Positions 26,418-35,516 of a stretch of DNA of 64,000 nt are shown here, one piece after another. Position 1 is the stretch's first letter. Every line of letters begins with the position of its first letter. The notes beneath the pieces are model-generated. The model saw nothing but the letters and a program-made list of their open reading frames with translations, searched no databases and had not been told where the DNA came from. The DNA comes from an uncultured Pelagibacteraceae bacterium (lineage in GTDB: Bacteria; Pseudomonadota; Alphaproteobacteria; Pelagibacterales; Pelagibacteraceae): contig CACHBY010000001.1 in NCBI GenBank assembly GCA_902578175.1, forward strand, positions 1-64,000, given 5' to 3'. The position numbers were made by a program, and so were the translations under genes.

Positions 26418-26905
26418 TTTTAGTAAAAAATAAACATACTCTTCAAATAGATGAATTTACATTTAAGTGTTGTATAGGAAAAAATGGATCAACAAAGAAC
26501 AAGAAAGAAGGAGATAAAAAAACTCCAAAAGGTAGCTTCCAAATTGAAAATCTTTATTTCAGAGAAGATCGTATAAAAAAACCATTTACTTTATTAAAAT
26601 GCATTAAAATAAAAAAAGATATGGGTTGGTGTAATGATATTAATTATCCTAAAAAATATAATAAATTAATCAAAACTAAAAAAAAAATTAGTCATGAAAA
26701 ATTATCTAGAAAAGATCACAAATATAATCTCCTAATACCAATTAAATACAATTTTAAAAAACCTAGTATTGGTCTAGGCAGTTGCATTTTTATCCATTTA
26801 ACCAAAGATTACAAGCCTAGTGCTGGATGTGTTGCTTTAAAAGAGAAAGATTTTTTAATTATGCTTAAGTTAATTAAAAAAAATTCGAAAATAAAAATTC
26901 TTTAA
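26411..26905 (+). CDS. L,D-transpeptidase (YkuD family), no signal peptide
   Basis: A 164-residue protein with the L,D-transpeptidase catalytic motif IHLTKDYKPSAGCVAL: the histidine and the SxGC cysteine nucleophile are both present. GDKKTPKGSF in the N-terminal third is the usual substrate-loop region. No signal peptide or anchor is visible, as in several alphaproteobacterial members, so its route to the periplasm, or an alternative intracellular role, is open. The family makes 3-3 crosslinks in peptidoglycan or attaches lipoproteins. Its first seven bases overlap the start of the divergent regulator, and its end overlaps the yggS end by four. Confidence 0.88.
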   Translation: MTILVKNKHTLQIDEFTFKCCIGKNGSTKNKKEGDKKTPKGSFQIENLYFREDRIKKPFTLLKCIKIKKDMGWCNDINYPKKYNKLIKTKKKISHEKLSRKDHKYNLLIPIKYNFKKPSIGLGSCIFIHLTKDYKPSAGCVALKEKDFLIMLKLIKKNSKIKIL

Positions 26906-27561
26906 GACCTATAACCAAAAATACTAGACCCAACCCTAACATATGTAGCAAAATATTTAACAGCTATCAGGTAATCTGAGGACATTCCCATACTTAAATG
27001 ATTGAAACCAAAAGAGTGATTAAGTTTATTCATCTCTTCAAAATAATTGCTGGGATCAATATTAACTGGAGGGATGCACATCAAACCAATTAAATCTAAT
27101 CCAATTTCTTTGCAATAAGTAACAAGCTGATTTATTTCTGTTTTATTAATACCAGATTTCTGGTTTTCATGGCCAATATTTATCTGCAAAAAAACTTTAA
27201 TTTTTTTATTTATTTTTTTCTGTTCATCAGCAATTTTTTTTGCAAGTTTGGTACTATCAACAGAGTGGATATAATCGAATATTCTAACTGCGTATTTCAC
27301 TTTATTAGTCTGTAATTTACCAATCATATGTAATTTTAAGTGCAAATTTGTTTTTTTTATCTCTGTCCATTTTTCAATTGCCTCTTGGACTTTGTTTTCT
27401 CCAAATTCCGTATGACCATATTCTATAAGTGGTAAAATTTTATCAATTTTAAAAGTTTTAGATACTGCTATAATTTTAGGTTTACTATTTATATTTAATT
27501 TGTTGAGATGAACATCAATATTATTTTCAATATCTAATAAATTTTTTACAGTATTATGCAT
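26902..27561 (-). CDS. YggS-family pyridoxal phosphate homeostasis protein
   Basis: A single-domain PLP-binding protein of the alanine-racemase N-terminal fold (PLPBP/YggS) that buffers PLP and affects amino-acid pools. The start was set at ATG 27561 (MHNTVKNLLDIE), giving 219 residues; a longer form starting at 27627 adds a hydrophobic stretch unlike the family and would run deep into the divergent gene. The PLP lysine is in IIAVSKTF, followed by FGENKVQEA and the C-terminal LSMGMSSDYLIAVKYFATYVRVGSSIFG. Its start codon abuts that of the ThiE-like gene. Confidence 0.93.
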   Translation of the reverse strand: MHNTVKNLLDIENNIDVHLNKLNINSKPKIIAVSKTFKIDKILPLIEYGHTEFGENKVQEAIEKWTEIKKTNLHLKLHMIGKLQTNKVKYAVRIFDYIHSVDSTKLAKKIADEQKKINKKIKVFLQINIGHENQKSGINKTEINQLVTYCKEIGLDLIGLMCIPPVNIDPSNYFEEMNKLNHSFGFNHLSMGMSSDYLIAVKYFATYVRVGSSIFGYRS

Positions 27562-28080
27562 AAAAAAATAAAATATTACTTTATAAATAAACTTGAAACA
27601 AACAATATCGATAAACAAGACAAACAAACAATTATTATTTACAGAAATTATTCCTCAAAAACACCAAATGATAACCTTATTTTAAAAATTAAAAAATATT
27701 GTAAAAAAAAAGGAATAAAATTTTATTTATCTAATAATATTCAACTTGCAATAAGATTTGGTTTGGATGGCGCTTATATTCCATCTTTTAATAAAAATAC
27801 AAAACATTTAGCTTATTCTCTTAAAAAAAATTTTAAAATAATCGGATCTGCACACAATCTGAGGGAAATAAGAATTAAAGAAGCACAAAGAGTTGAAAAA
27901 ATTTTTTTATCCTCCTTATTTAAAAAAAATAAAAATTATTTAGGGATAAATAAATTTAAACTACTTTCAAAACTGACACGGAAAAAAGTTGTTATTTTGG
28001 GCGGTATTTCTAAAAATAATATTAACAAACTGGCTCTTTTAAATAATTCTGGTTTTGCTGGTATATCTTATTTTGAATAA
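27556..28080 (+). CDS. ThiE/TenI-like thiamine phosphate synthase family protein
   Basis: A 174-residue TIM-barrel protein resembling thiamine phosphate synthase. Recognisable remnants are DGAYIPSFNK (family GxHLGQxD region), IGSAHN (family GxSxH) and VVILGGISKNNINKL (the C-terminal phosphate-binding AxGGI segment). Several pyrophosphate- and thiazole-binding motifs of active ThiE are missing or altered and it is shorter than usual (about 200-210), so catalysis is uncertain. Followed by a strong terminator; divergent from yggS with an ATGCAT junction. Confidence 0.72.
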   Translation: MHKKIKYYFINKLETNNIDKQDKQTIIIYRNYSSKTPNDNLILKIKKYCKKKGIKFYLSNNIQLAIRFGLDGAYIPSFNKNTKHLAYSLKKNFKIIGSAHNLREIRIKEAQRVEKIFLSSLFKKNKNYLGINKFKLLSKLTRKKVVILGGISKNNINKLALLNNSGFAGISYFE

Positions 28081-28082
28081 AA

Positions 28083-28108
28083 AAAAGGCCCCTAAAAAGG
28101 GGCCTTTT
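28083..28108. terminator. Bidirectional intrinsic terminator
   Basis: A perfect ten-base inverted repeat AAAAGGCCCC / GGGGCCTTTT with a six-base loop TAAAAA lies between the converging ThiE-like gene and the porin gene. It has a GC-rich core with A and T tracts on the two arms, so it can stop transcripts from either side. Confidence 0.93.
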
Positions 28109-28129
28109 AAAAAATTATTCTAAATTAAA

Positions 28130-29104
28130 TTAGAATGCAAATGATACATCGATTTCGAAACCATCGATATCATCTTGTGCTGAAGTTGAACCACCTGTGT
28201 TATCCATAGACACGTGAGCAACAGCTATAGTCATACCACCTGTAGTGTATGAAGCTGATAAGTTTGCTGACTCTTGGTCTTGCGTCTGATCACCAAATTG
28301 TCTTTCAGATGTGTGGTAACCAATTGTTAAGTCATCAGATACTTGGTAAGTAATACCCATAGCTGAAAACTCATCATCAGATGTAGTTGCACCACTTTGA
28401 TCTTGCTCAGATTCTTGAGCACCAATAGTGAATGAACCAAATGCATACTTAGCATACATTGTTTCAGTTTCTAATTTAGCTGATCCTGATGCTCCATTAT
28501 CATCTGCAGCATAACCAAGTGTTAAACCTTCAATACCAGTATAAGCTAATGCATACGATACTGTACCGTCTGGTCTACCAGCACCTGATGGAACGTATGA
28601 TAAATCAATTGATAAACCATCAACCATCTCTGGTGCAGCATATTTGAAAGAATTGTTAGTTCCAAAACCACCAATTGCACCTTGTTTTGCTGTTCTTGTT
28701 GCAGTTACTAATGCAGCTGAAGTAGAAGTATGACCAATTACATCCCAAGACTCACCGTATGCAGTCGGCATTACATCATCAACAGATGACATTGCAGTTC
28801 CACCACCGTGTGCATGGAAAGTTAAAGTACCAGCATCTGGTAATTCTAAAACAACACTTCTGTCATCTAGAATACCACCGTCGATCTCTTGTTTTGTAGT
28901 TACTACAATACCATTGTCTAACTCTCCAGAACCTGAAAAGTTCAAAGAGTCACCAGAAGAGAAGCTGTTACCAGCATCGTGGTTTGATTGGTTGTTTAAA
29001 GTTATACCTGCAGAACCAGTAACACTCATTGAACCAGCAAATGCTGATGTAGCAATAAGTGAACCAGCTAAAGCAGTTAAACCTACTTTTTTAAATGTGT
29101 TCAT
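28130..29104 (-). CDS. Outer-membrane porin
   Basis: A 324-residue beta-barrel porin with a signal peptide cleaved after AFA (about residue 23) and a C-terminal phenylalanine (IDVSFAF), the BAM-recognition signal. Glycine- and serine-rich alternating strands run throughout. Codon and base use is visibly richer in G and C than in neighbouring genes, as expected for a very highly expressed protein. A strong GGAG ribosome-binding site lies eight bases before the ATG, with a leader of about 100 bases. Probably the main small-solute channel of the cell. Confidence 0.92.
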   Translation of the reverse strand: MNTFKKVGLTALAGSLIATSAFAGSMSVTGSAGITLNNQSNHDAGNSFSSGDSLNFSGSGELDNGIVVTTKQEIDGGILDDRSVVLELPDAGTLTFHAHGGGTAMSSVDDVMPTAYGESWDVIGHTSTSAALVTATRTAKQGAIGGFGTNNSFKYAAPEMVDGLSIDLSYVPSGAGRPDGTVSYALAYTGIEGLTLGYAADDNGASGSAKLETETMYAKYAFGSFTIGAQESEQDQSGATTSDDEFSAMGITYQVSDDLTIGYHTSERQFGDQTQDQESANLSASYTTGGMTIAVAHVSMDNTGGSTSAQDDIDGFEIDVSFAF

Positions 29105-29112
29105 ATTAATTA

Positions 29113-29116
29113 CTCC
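29113..29116 (-). promoter_or_regulatory. Strong Shine-Dalgarno of the porin gene
   Basis: The minus strand reads AAAAGGAGTAATTAAT before the porin ATG, with GGAG eight bases upstream of the start codon. Most other genes here have much weaker sites, so this one fits high expression. The rest of the 213-bp porin/DUF3576 gap holds a TATAAT-like -10 element on the minus strand (29207-29212) without a convincing -35 partner. Confidence 0.7.
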
Positions 29117-29317
29117 TTTTATTTTTTGTTATTATTAATAATAAACAAGAGCTAACTAGCATTTAAACCAGTCTTAAAGGTTAATTTTATTGGCAAAATC
29201 ATTAAAATTATATAAATGTGATATTTTTACAACACTTTTACTTGATTTTTTTGGGATTTTTCTGATTAAAATTATATATTTTTTAAAATAAACACTTAAA
29301 ACCAATAATTTAAGTTT

Positions 29318-29884
29318 ATGTCTAAAATCAAACTATTTCTGATTTATATAACCTTACCATTAATTTTATATGGTTGTAACGGAAAACTTCCTGGAGCAGA
29401 TGCTCGTAAAGTTCCTTATGATCCTAAAGAGAGAGTTAAAAAAAACCTCGAACAAGGAAAAGGTTTTAGATTAGACGATGCTTTTGGAAATGATGGAAAA
29501 GGTGGAAATTTCGAATTTGCTAGTGCAAATCCCTTGTGGAGAGCATCTTTAGATACTATTGATTTCATGCCTCTGACTCTAGCAAACTATAGTGGGGGAA
29601 TTCTTTCGACTGATTGGTATTCAGAAAATCAGAGTGATAATGAGTCAATTAAAATTACTATAAGATTTTTAACCAATGAAGTTAGATCAGACGCATTAGC
29701 AATAAGAATTTTTTATAAAAAATGCAAAACAATAAACAGCTGTTCTATATCAGAACAAAAAGGTGATCTTACAACTCAATTAACTAAAGAAATTTTAAAA
29801 AAAGCAGCCATTTATGCAAAACAAATGGAAGACAAAGACTTTAAGCCTTATGAGGGTGGTAGCGACAGAGATAATGCTTCTTAA
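29318..29884 (+). CDS. DUF3576-type lipoprotein
   Basis: A 188-residue lipoprotein: signal peptide then lipobox LILYGC (cysteine at residue 20). The segment ANPLWRASLDTIDFMPLTLANYSGGILSTDWY is typical of DUF3576 proteins, which in alphaproteobacteria lie directly before leuS and lptE. Function unknown; an envelope role is inferred from lipidation and from sitting next to the LPS-assembly gene lptE. It is 18 bases upstream of leuS. Confidence 0.87.
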   Translation: MSKIKLFLIYITLPLILYGCNGKLPGADARKVPYDPKERVKKNLEQGKGFRLDDAFGNDGKGGNFEFASANPLWRASLDTIDFMPLTLANYSGGILSTDWYSENQSDNESIKITIRFLTNEVRSDALAIRIFYKKCKTINSCSISEQKGDLTTQLTKEILKKAAIYAKQMEDKDFKPYEGGSDRDNAS

Positions 29885-29902
29885 AATTTAATTTGCACTT
29901 TC

Positions 29903-32443
29903 GTGAATAGGTATAACTTTAAAGCAGTAGAAAAAAAATGGCAGAGCTATTGGGAAAAAAATAATTCATTTTCAACAAAAATAGACAAAAATAAAAAAAA
30001 ATTTTATTGTTTAGAAATGTTCCCATATCCTTCAGGAAAAATACATATGGGACATGTGAGAAATTATACAATCGGCGACGTGTTGGCTAGATTTAAATCA
30101 TTACAAGGATTTAATGTTTTGCATCCTATGGGTTGGGACTCATTTGGTATGCCAGCTGAAAATGCAGCAAGACAAAATAATTTAGATCCAAAAACTTGGA
30201 CAGAAACCAATATTTTGAATATGAAAACTCAATTAAAAAAATTGGGACTATCAATAGACTGGGATAAAGAAATTTCAACCTGTTCTCCTGAGTATTATAA
30301 ACATCAACAGAAATTTTTTTTAGAACTTTTTGACAAAGGGCTTGTTTATAGAAAAGAGGAATATGTTAATTGGGATCCTGTAGACCACACGGTTTTAGCC
30401 AATGAACAAGTGATAGACGGTAAAGGATGGAGATCAGGAGCTATAGTTGAGAGAAAAAAACTTAATCAATGGTTCTTTAATATAAAAAAATTTTCTGAAA
30501 AACTTTTACAAAATTTAGACCATTTAGAAGAATGGCCAAACAAAGTAAAGATAATGCAAAAAAACTGGATTGGTAAATCATATGGATGTGAAGTTAAATT
30601 TAAAATAGAAAACTCAAGTGAAATAAATGAAATCAAATGTTTTACTACAAGACCAGATACTTTATTTGGTATGTCTTTTCTAGCACTATCTGTAGATCAT
30701 CCTATTTCAAAATATTATAAAAAAAATAAAGACTTTATAGAATTTAAAAAAAAATGCTCATCAGTTGGTACAACCGAAGAAGCTATAGCCAATGCAGAAA
30801 AATTGGGTTTTAGAACAGATTTAGTTGCTATTAATCCTTTAAATAATGAAATTAAGGTACCAGTATATTTTGCTAATTTTGTTTTGATGGATTATGGGTT
30901 AGGTGCAGTTTTCGGATGTCCTGCTCATGATCAAAGAGATTTGGATTTTGCAATAAAATATAATCTTGATGTTAAGACAGTTGTAAAACCTGAAAAAAAT
31001 CTTAAAAATTTTAAAGTAATTGACCAAGCATATACTGGATCAGGTTATATTTTCAATTCTTCATTTTTAAATGATTTAAAATGTCCAGAAGATTCAATTA
31101 CTAAAACAATTGAGTATCTAGAAGAAAAAAAACTGGGTGAAAGAAAAATTAATTTTAGACTTAAAGATTGGGGTGTATCACGTCAGAGATACTGGGGATG
31201 TCCAATTCCAATAATGTATGATGAAAATGGAATTCCAAAAAAAATCCCAGAAAAAATGTTACCAGTTAAACTTCCAGAAATAAAAAGATTATCATTAGTT
31301 GGCAATCCTCTAGATGAATTAAATGAATGGAAAAATATTGAGATTGAGGGTAAAAAATATGTTAGAGAGACCGACACTCTTGATACATTTGTTGATTCAT
31401 CTTGGTATTTTTTAAGATTCTGTTCTCCGAAGAAACATGATTATGGTTTTGATGAAGATGAAATAAAATATTGGATGCCTGTAGACCAATATATAGGTGG
31501 AGTAGAGCATGCAATTTTACATTTACTTTACTCTAGGTTTTTTATGATTGCTATTTCTGAAGGGAATAACAAAATAAACATAGAAGAACCATTCAAAGGA
31601 TTATTTACTCAGGGAATGGTATGTCACGAAACTTATAAAAACGAAAACAATGAATGGCTAAGTCCTGATGAAATTGAGACAGTTAATGGACATACTTTTG
31701 AGAAAAAAAATAAAAATGTAAAAGTTATAGTGGGACCCTCCGAGTCGATGTCGAAATCTAAAAAAAATACAATTGACCCAGAAAAAATAATAGAAAATTA
31801 TGGTGCAGACGCAGCAAGATTATTTATTCTATCAGATAGTCCTCCTGAGAAAGATATTCAGTGGTCAGATGAAGGTATAAATTCATCTTACAAATTTATT
31901 CAAAAATTATGGTTGTTAAATCAAAAAATTGTCCAAGAGATATCAAAAAATCATTTAAAAGATTCAAGTATAAATTTATCAAAATATACGAATCGATATA
32001 TAAAAAAAATGACGGATAATTTATCCTGTTTTAGCTATAATGTTTTAATCGCTAATTTACACGAAATGTATTCTTATTTTTATAAAGAACTTGATAATCA
32101 GTATAGCAAAGAAACAATCCGTGAAAATTATAATAAAATATTAGTAACTATGATTCCAATCATCCCTCACTTTGCCTCGGAATGTTTAATGATCAATGAA
32201 TTTAAGTTAAATCAAAATTGGCCTAAATATGATGAAAAATTGCTTATTGAAGAAAATGTAAAACTTGTTGTTCAATTTAATGGAAGAAAAAGAGAAGTGT
32301 TCGAGTTTAAAAGGGACTCGAATAAAGATGAAGTATTTTCAAGGGTTATAAAAGATGAAAAATTATCTAAATATTTTAAAGAAAATGAGAAACCAAAAAA
32401 GATAATATTTATTAAAAATAAAATCATAAATATAATAACATGA
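29903..32443 (+). CDS. leuS: Leucyl-tRNA synthetase
   Basis: A class I synthetase of 846 residues that charges tRNA-Leu. The HIGH signature is [15 protein letters not shown] and the KMSKS signature is [10 protein letters not shown]; the CP1 editing domain with TTRPDTLFG and [19 protein letters not shown] segments is present. The start is a GTG at 29903, the only one fitting [13 protein letters not shown]. The last four bases overlap lptE (ATGA). Confidence 0.97.
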   Translation: MNRYNFKAVEKKWQSYWEKNNSFSTKIDKNKKKFYCLEMFPYPSGKIHMGHVRNYTIGDVLARFKSLQGFNVLHPMGWDSFGMPAENAARQNNLDPKTWTETNILNMKTQLKKLGLSIDWDKEISTCSPEYYKHQQKFFLELFDKGLVYRKEEYVNWDPVDHTVLANEQVIDGKGWRSGAIVERKKLNQWFFNIKKFSEKLLQNLDHLEEWPNKVKIMQKNWIGKSYGCEVKFKIENSSEINEIKCFTTRPDTLFGMSFLALSVDHPISKYYKKNKDFIEFKKKCSSVGTTEEAIANAEKLGFRTDLVAINPLNNEIKVPVYFANFVLMDYGLGAVFGCPAHDQRDLDFAIKYNLDVKTVVKPEKNLKNFKVIDQAYTGSGYIFNSSFLNDLKCPEDSITKTIEYLEEKKLGERKINFRLKDWGVSRQRYWGCPIPIMYDENGIPKKIPEKMLPVKLPEIKRLSLVGNPLDELNEWKNIEIEGKKYVRETDTLDTFVDSSWYFLRFCSPKKHDYGFDEDEIKYWMPVDQYIGGVEHAILHLLYSRFFMIAISEGNNKINIEEPFKGLFTQGMVCHETYKNENNEWLSPDEIETVNGHTFEKKNKNVKVIVGPSESMSKSKKNTIDPEKIIENYGADAARLFILSDSPPEKDIQWSDEGINSSYKFIQKLWLLNQKIVQEISKNHLKDSSINLSKYTNRYIKKMTDNLSCFSYNVLIANLHEMYSYFYKELDNQYSKETIRENYNKILVTMIPIIPHFASECLMINEFKLNQNWPKYDEKLLIEENVKLVVQFNGRKREVFEFKRDSNKDEVFSRVIKDEKLSKYFKENEKPKKIIFIKNKIINIIT

Positions 32444-32904
32444 TGATCAAAGTTAAATTTCTTCAACTTAGTTTAATTATACTATTAATAAGCAATTGCG
32501 GATACACGCCACTCTACACAAACGTTGATAATATTAATTTTAAAATAAATATTCTAAAAATGAATGGGGTAAGAGAAATAAATAACATTATAAAAAATAA
32601 TTTAGAAAGCTATTCTCTTAAAAATTCAAAAAAAGAATTTAATATTTCAATCGAATCAAAGTATTTTAAAAATATAGTCACAAAGGATACTACGGGTGCT
32701 GCTACTGAGTATAAAATAATAATAGAAACAACCTATAATATAGAGAATGAAAATTATAATGATGAGTTGAGATATTCTGAAAGTATAAATATGCAAGCTA
32801 TGTCTAATAAATTAGATGAAAAAAAATATGAAGAAACCTTACGTGCAAACTTAATAAAAATTACCACTCAAAAATTAATATTGCAATTATCAAGAATAAA
32901 ATGA
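32440..32904 (+). CDS. lptE: LPS-assembly lipoprotein LptE
   Basis: A 154-residue lipoprotein: signal peptide ending ISNC, followed by GYTPLY, the hallmark of LptE (RlpB). It plugs the LptD barrel that inserts lipopolysaccharide in the outer membrane. The order leuS-lptE-holA is conserved across proteobacteria and supports the call despite weak overall conservation. It overlaps leuS and holA by four bases each, so the three are translationally coupled. Confidence 0.9.
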   Translation: MMIKVKFLQLSLIILLISNCGYTPLYTNVDNINFKINILKMNGVREINNIIKNNLESYSLKNSKKEFNISIESKYFKNIVTKDTTGAATEYKIIIETTYNIENENYNDELRYSESINMQAMSNKLDEKKYEETLRANLIKITTQKLILQLSRIK

Positions 32905-33878
32905 TTTTAAAATCATTTCAACTGAGAAAGATAAATTTTAGAATAAATAGGTTAATACTTTTCTACGGTAAAAATGAGGGATACAAAGATCAAGAAATTG
33001 AAAATTTAACTAAAAATTTTTCAAATATTTCAAATTATGAACAAAAAGAAATAATTGAAAATTCAACAGAATTCTTAGAAAATATATTTACCAATTCTCT
33101 TTTTGATGAAAAAAGATTTATAATAATTAATAGAGTTAATGATAAAATTCTTAAGTTAATTGAAGAAATTGGTCATAAAGATATTGGGGAAAATATTATA
33201 CTTATAAATTCTAATAATTTAGATAAAAAATCCAAATTACGTAGTTTTTTTGAGAAAGATAAAAATGCTGTTTGCACAGCATTTTACCCTGACAATAACG
33301 AAACTTTGTTAAAAATTGCTAACTCGTATTTAAAAGAAAAGAAAATTAATATTTCTTATTCTAATTTAAATTTAATTGTTAACAGATGCAATGAAGATAG
33401 GGGTATTTTGTTAGAAGAACTAAATAAATTAATTTTATTTAGTGCTGGTGGAAAACCAATAAATGAAAATACAATTAAAAAATTAACTAATATTAGTGAA
33501 AATCACGACATAACTTCATTAATTGATCAATGTTTAGCAAAAAATAAAAAAAATATAATAAGAATAATAAATGAAAATAACTTTTCTAATGAAGACTGTA
33601 TACAAATAACTAGAATTTTTTTATTGAAAACAAAAAAAATTTATTCTCTTTCATCACTTTTTGAAAAAAATAATAATATTGAACTTACTATTTCAAGTTC
33701 AAAACCACCAATATTTTGGAAAGACAAAGAAATTACTAAACAGCAAATCTATAATTGGAATTCAAATAATTTGAGACAACTAATATACAATCTGGGTGAA
33801 TTAGAACTATTAATTAAGAAAAATGTTAATAACTCTATTAATATAGTAACCAACTTTTTGCTTGAGCAAGCATCTTGA
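32901..33878 (+). CDS. holA: DNA polymerase III subunit delta
   Basis: The clamp-loader delta subunit, 325 residues, which opens the beta clamp. The N-terminal FYGKNEGYKDQEIENL and the later NRCNEDRGILLEELNKL segment (family GNDLxxLxxELEKL) identify it. Highly AT-rich and divergent, as usual for HolA. It is the last gene of the DUF3576-leuS-lptE-holA run and ends one base before parB, which is transcribed toward it. Confidence 0.91.
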   Translation: MILKSFQLRKINFRINRLILFYGKNEGYKDQEIENLTKNFSNISNYEQKEIIENSTEFLENIFTNSLFDEKRFIIINRVNDKILKLIEEIGHKDIGENIILINSNNLDKKSKLRSFFEKDKNAVCTAFYPDNNETLLKIANSYLKEKKINISYSNLNLIVNRCNEDRGILLEELNKLILFSAGGKPINENTIKKLTNISENHDITSLIDQCLAKNKKNIIRIINENNFSNEDCIQITRIFLLKTKKIYSLSSLFEKNNNIELTISSSKPPIFWKDKEITKQQIYNWNSNNLRQLIYNLGELELLIKKNVNNSINIVTNFLLEQAS

Positions 33879-33879
33879 A

Positions 33880-34722
33880 CTAATAATTCGATTTAATAAT
33901 TTCAATAATTTTATTCAATTGACTCAGGTCTTTATACTCAAAACTTATTTTTCCCTTATTTCTTTTACTATTTTGTATATCAACATTTAGACCTATTTTA
34001 TTTGAGATCGATAATTCAAGTGCAATAATATTTGTATCTTTAGATGTCTTTGATTTTTGTTTTTTATTTTTAAAAATTTTTACAAAATTTTCTGCTTGCC
34101 TAACTGAAAGTTTTTTTTCAATAATTTTCAATGCTACAAAACTAGCATTTTCAAGACCTACTAAAATTTTAGCATGACCAGCAGTTAATTTTTGATCTTC
34201 AATTAATTTAATTACATCATTTGGTAAAGTTAGAAGTCTCAAAGAGTTTGTAATATGACTCCTACTTTTCCCTATAAATTTTGATACTTTATCTTGATCG
34301 TAAGAAAATTCTTCAATCAATCTTTTATAACCTTGTGCTTCTTCAAGAGGATTTAAATCATGCCTTTGAACATTTTCTACAATTGCAAATTCTAAAGACT
34401 TTAAATCATCAGCTTCTGTAATTACTACAGGTACATTATGGAGGCCTGCTCTTTGAGCTGCCAGCCACCTTCTCTCTCCTGCTATTATTTCAAATTTTGA
34501 TTTATCATTATTTGATTTTCTGACGATGATTGGCTGAATCATTCCTCTTGCTTTAATAGAATTGGTTAAATCTTCTAAATTATTTTCATCAAATATTTTT
34601 CTTGGTTGAAACTTATTTGGAATAAGATCGCTAACTTGCAATTGGTTAGTTTGAGCTTCTACTTTTGCTTCGCCTATCAATGATGATAAACCTCTTCCTA
34701 GACCTTTTTTTATCTTATCCAT
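33880..34722 (-). CDS. parB: Chromosome partitioning protein ParB
   Basis: A parS-binding CTP-dependent clamp, 280 residues. After the N-terminal GLGRGLSSLIGE (ParA-contact region) come QPRKIF, the CTP-binding AGERRWLAAQRAG and ENVQRHDLNPLEEA motifs, the helix-turn-helix (about 135-165) and a C-terminal dimer domain. It spreads from parS to organise the origin region. Its ATG overlaps the parA stop by one base (TAATG). Confidence 0.97.
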   Translation of the reverse strand: MDKIKKGLGRGLSSLIGEAKVEAQTNQLQVSDLIPNKFQPRKIFDENNLEDLTNSIKARGMIQPIIVRKSNNDKSKFEIIAGERRWLAAQRAGLHNVPVVITEADDLKSLEFAIVENVQRHDLNPLEEAQGYKRLIEEFSYDQDKVSKFIGKSRSHITNSLRLLTLPNDVIKLIEDQKLTAGHAKILVGLENASFVALKIIEKKLSVRQAENFVKIFKNKKQKSKTSKDTNIIALELSISNKIGLNVDIQNSKRNKGKISFEYKDLSQLNKIIEIIKSNY

Positions 34723-35516
34723 TAAGCTGCGCTCCCTATTGTTGGTTCTTGACTCATAAACTCATCTGTAAAACTGAAATATGATTTACTACCCGGACAG
34801 GTCTTGTCATAAATCAAAACTGGCATACCATGGGATGGGGCTTCTGATAGCCTGACATTTCTTGGAATAACAGTTGAGTAAACTTTTTCACTAAAATAAT
34901 CTCTCGCTTCTTTCTCGACTTGAGAGGAAAGCTTATTTCTTTTGTCATACATTGTTAGAAGTATACCTCTTATTTTCAAATCTGGATTTAAGCTTACTTT
35001 TATTCTTTCAATTGTTTTCATGAGCTGGGTTAGACCCTCTAGTGCAAAAAATTCAGTTTGCAAAGGAACTAAAAGTGAATTTGAGCTTACTAAGGCCATG
35101 ACGGTTAGTAAGCTTAATGAAGGAGGACAGTCAATCAAGACGTAGTCATAGGATCCTCTAGAATTGTTTAAATATGCGGTTAATTTAGTCTTTAATAAAA
35201 AGGCCCTATTACTATCATCAGCTGTCTCTACCTCAAGACCCGAGAGATCAACATTAGATGTGACGATATCTAAATTTTCAAACTGTGTCTTTCTAATTAC
35301 GTCATCAATTTCTTTGCTTCCATTCAATACTCCATAAATTGTGTCGCTAGAGTTATCCGTATTAGATAATCCTAGACCAGTCGTAGCATTTCCCTGTGGG
35401 TCAAGGTCAATTACTAAAATTTTTTTATTTAGTTTAGATAATCCTGCAGCAAGATTTATCACTGTAGTTGTTTTTCCGACCCCACCCTTTTGATTTATGA
35501 CTGAAATAATTTGCAT
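34722..35516 (-). CDS. parA: Chromosome partitioning ATPase ParA
   Basis: A 264-residue deviant Walker ATPase: KGGVGKTTT at residues 10-18, LVIDLDPQGNATTGLG, and DYVLIDCPPSL. It segregates origin regions by a nucleoid-bound gradient acting on ParB-parS. It starts directly after the rsmG stop. The order mnmG-rsmG-parA-parB is the usual origin-proximal one in bacteria. Confidence 0.97.
   Translation of the reverse strand: MQIISVINQKGGVGKTTTVINLAAGLSKLNKKILVIDLDPQGNATTGLGLSNTDNSSDTIYGVLNGSKEIDDVIRKTQFENLDIVTSNVDLSGLEVETADDSNRAFLLKTKLTAYLNNSRGSYDYVLIDCPPSLSLLTVMALVSSNSLLVPLQTEFFALEGLTQLMKTIERIKVSLNPDLKIRGILLTMYDKRNKLSSQVEKEARDYFSEKVYSTVIPRNVRLSEAPSHGMPVLIYDKTCPGSKSYFSFTDEFMSQEPTIGSAA

Noticed and set aside
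29227..29232. TTGTAA as -35 element of the porin promoter
   Set aside because: Only 14 bases separate it from the TATAAT at 29207-29212, too short for a sigma-70 promoter; the true -35 is not clear.
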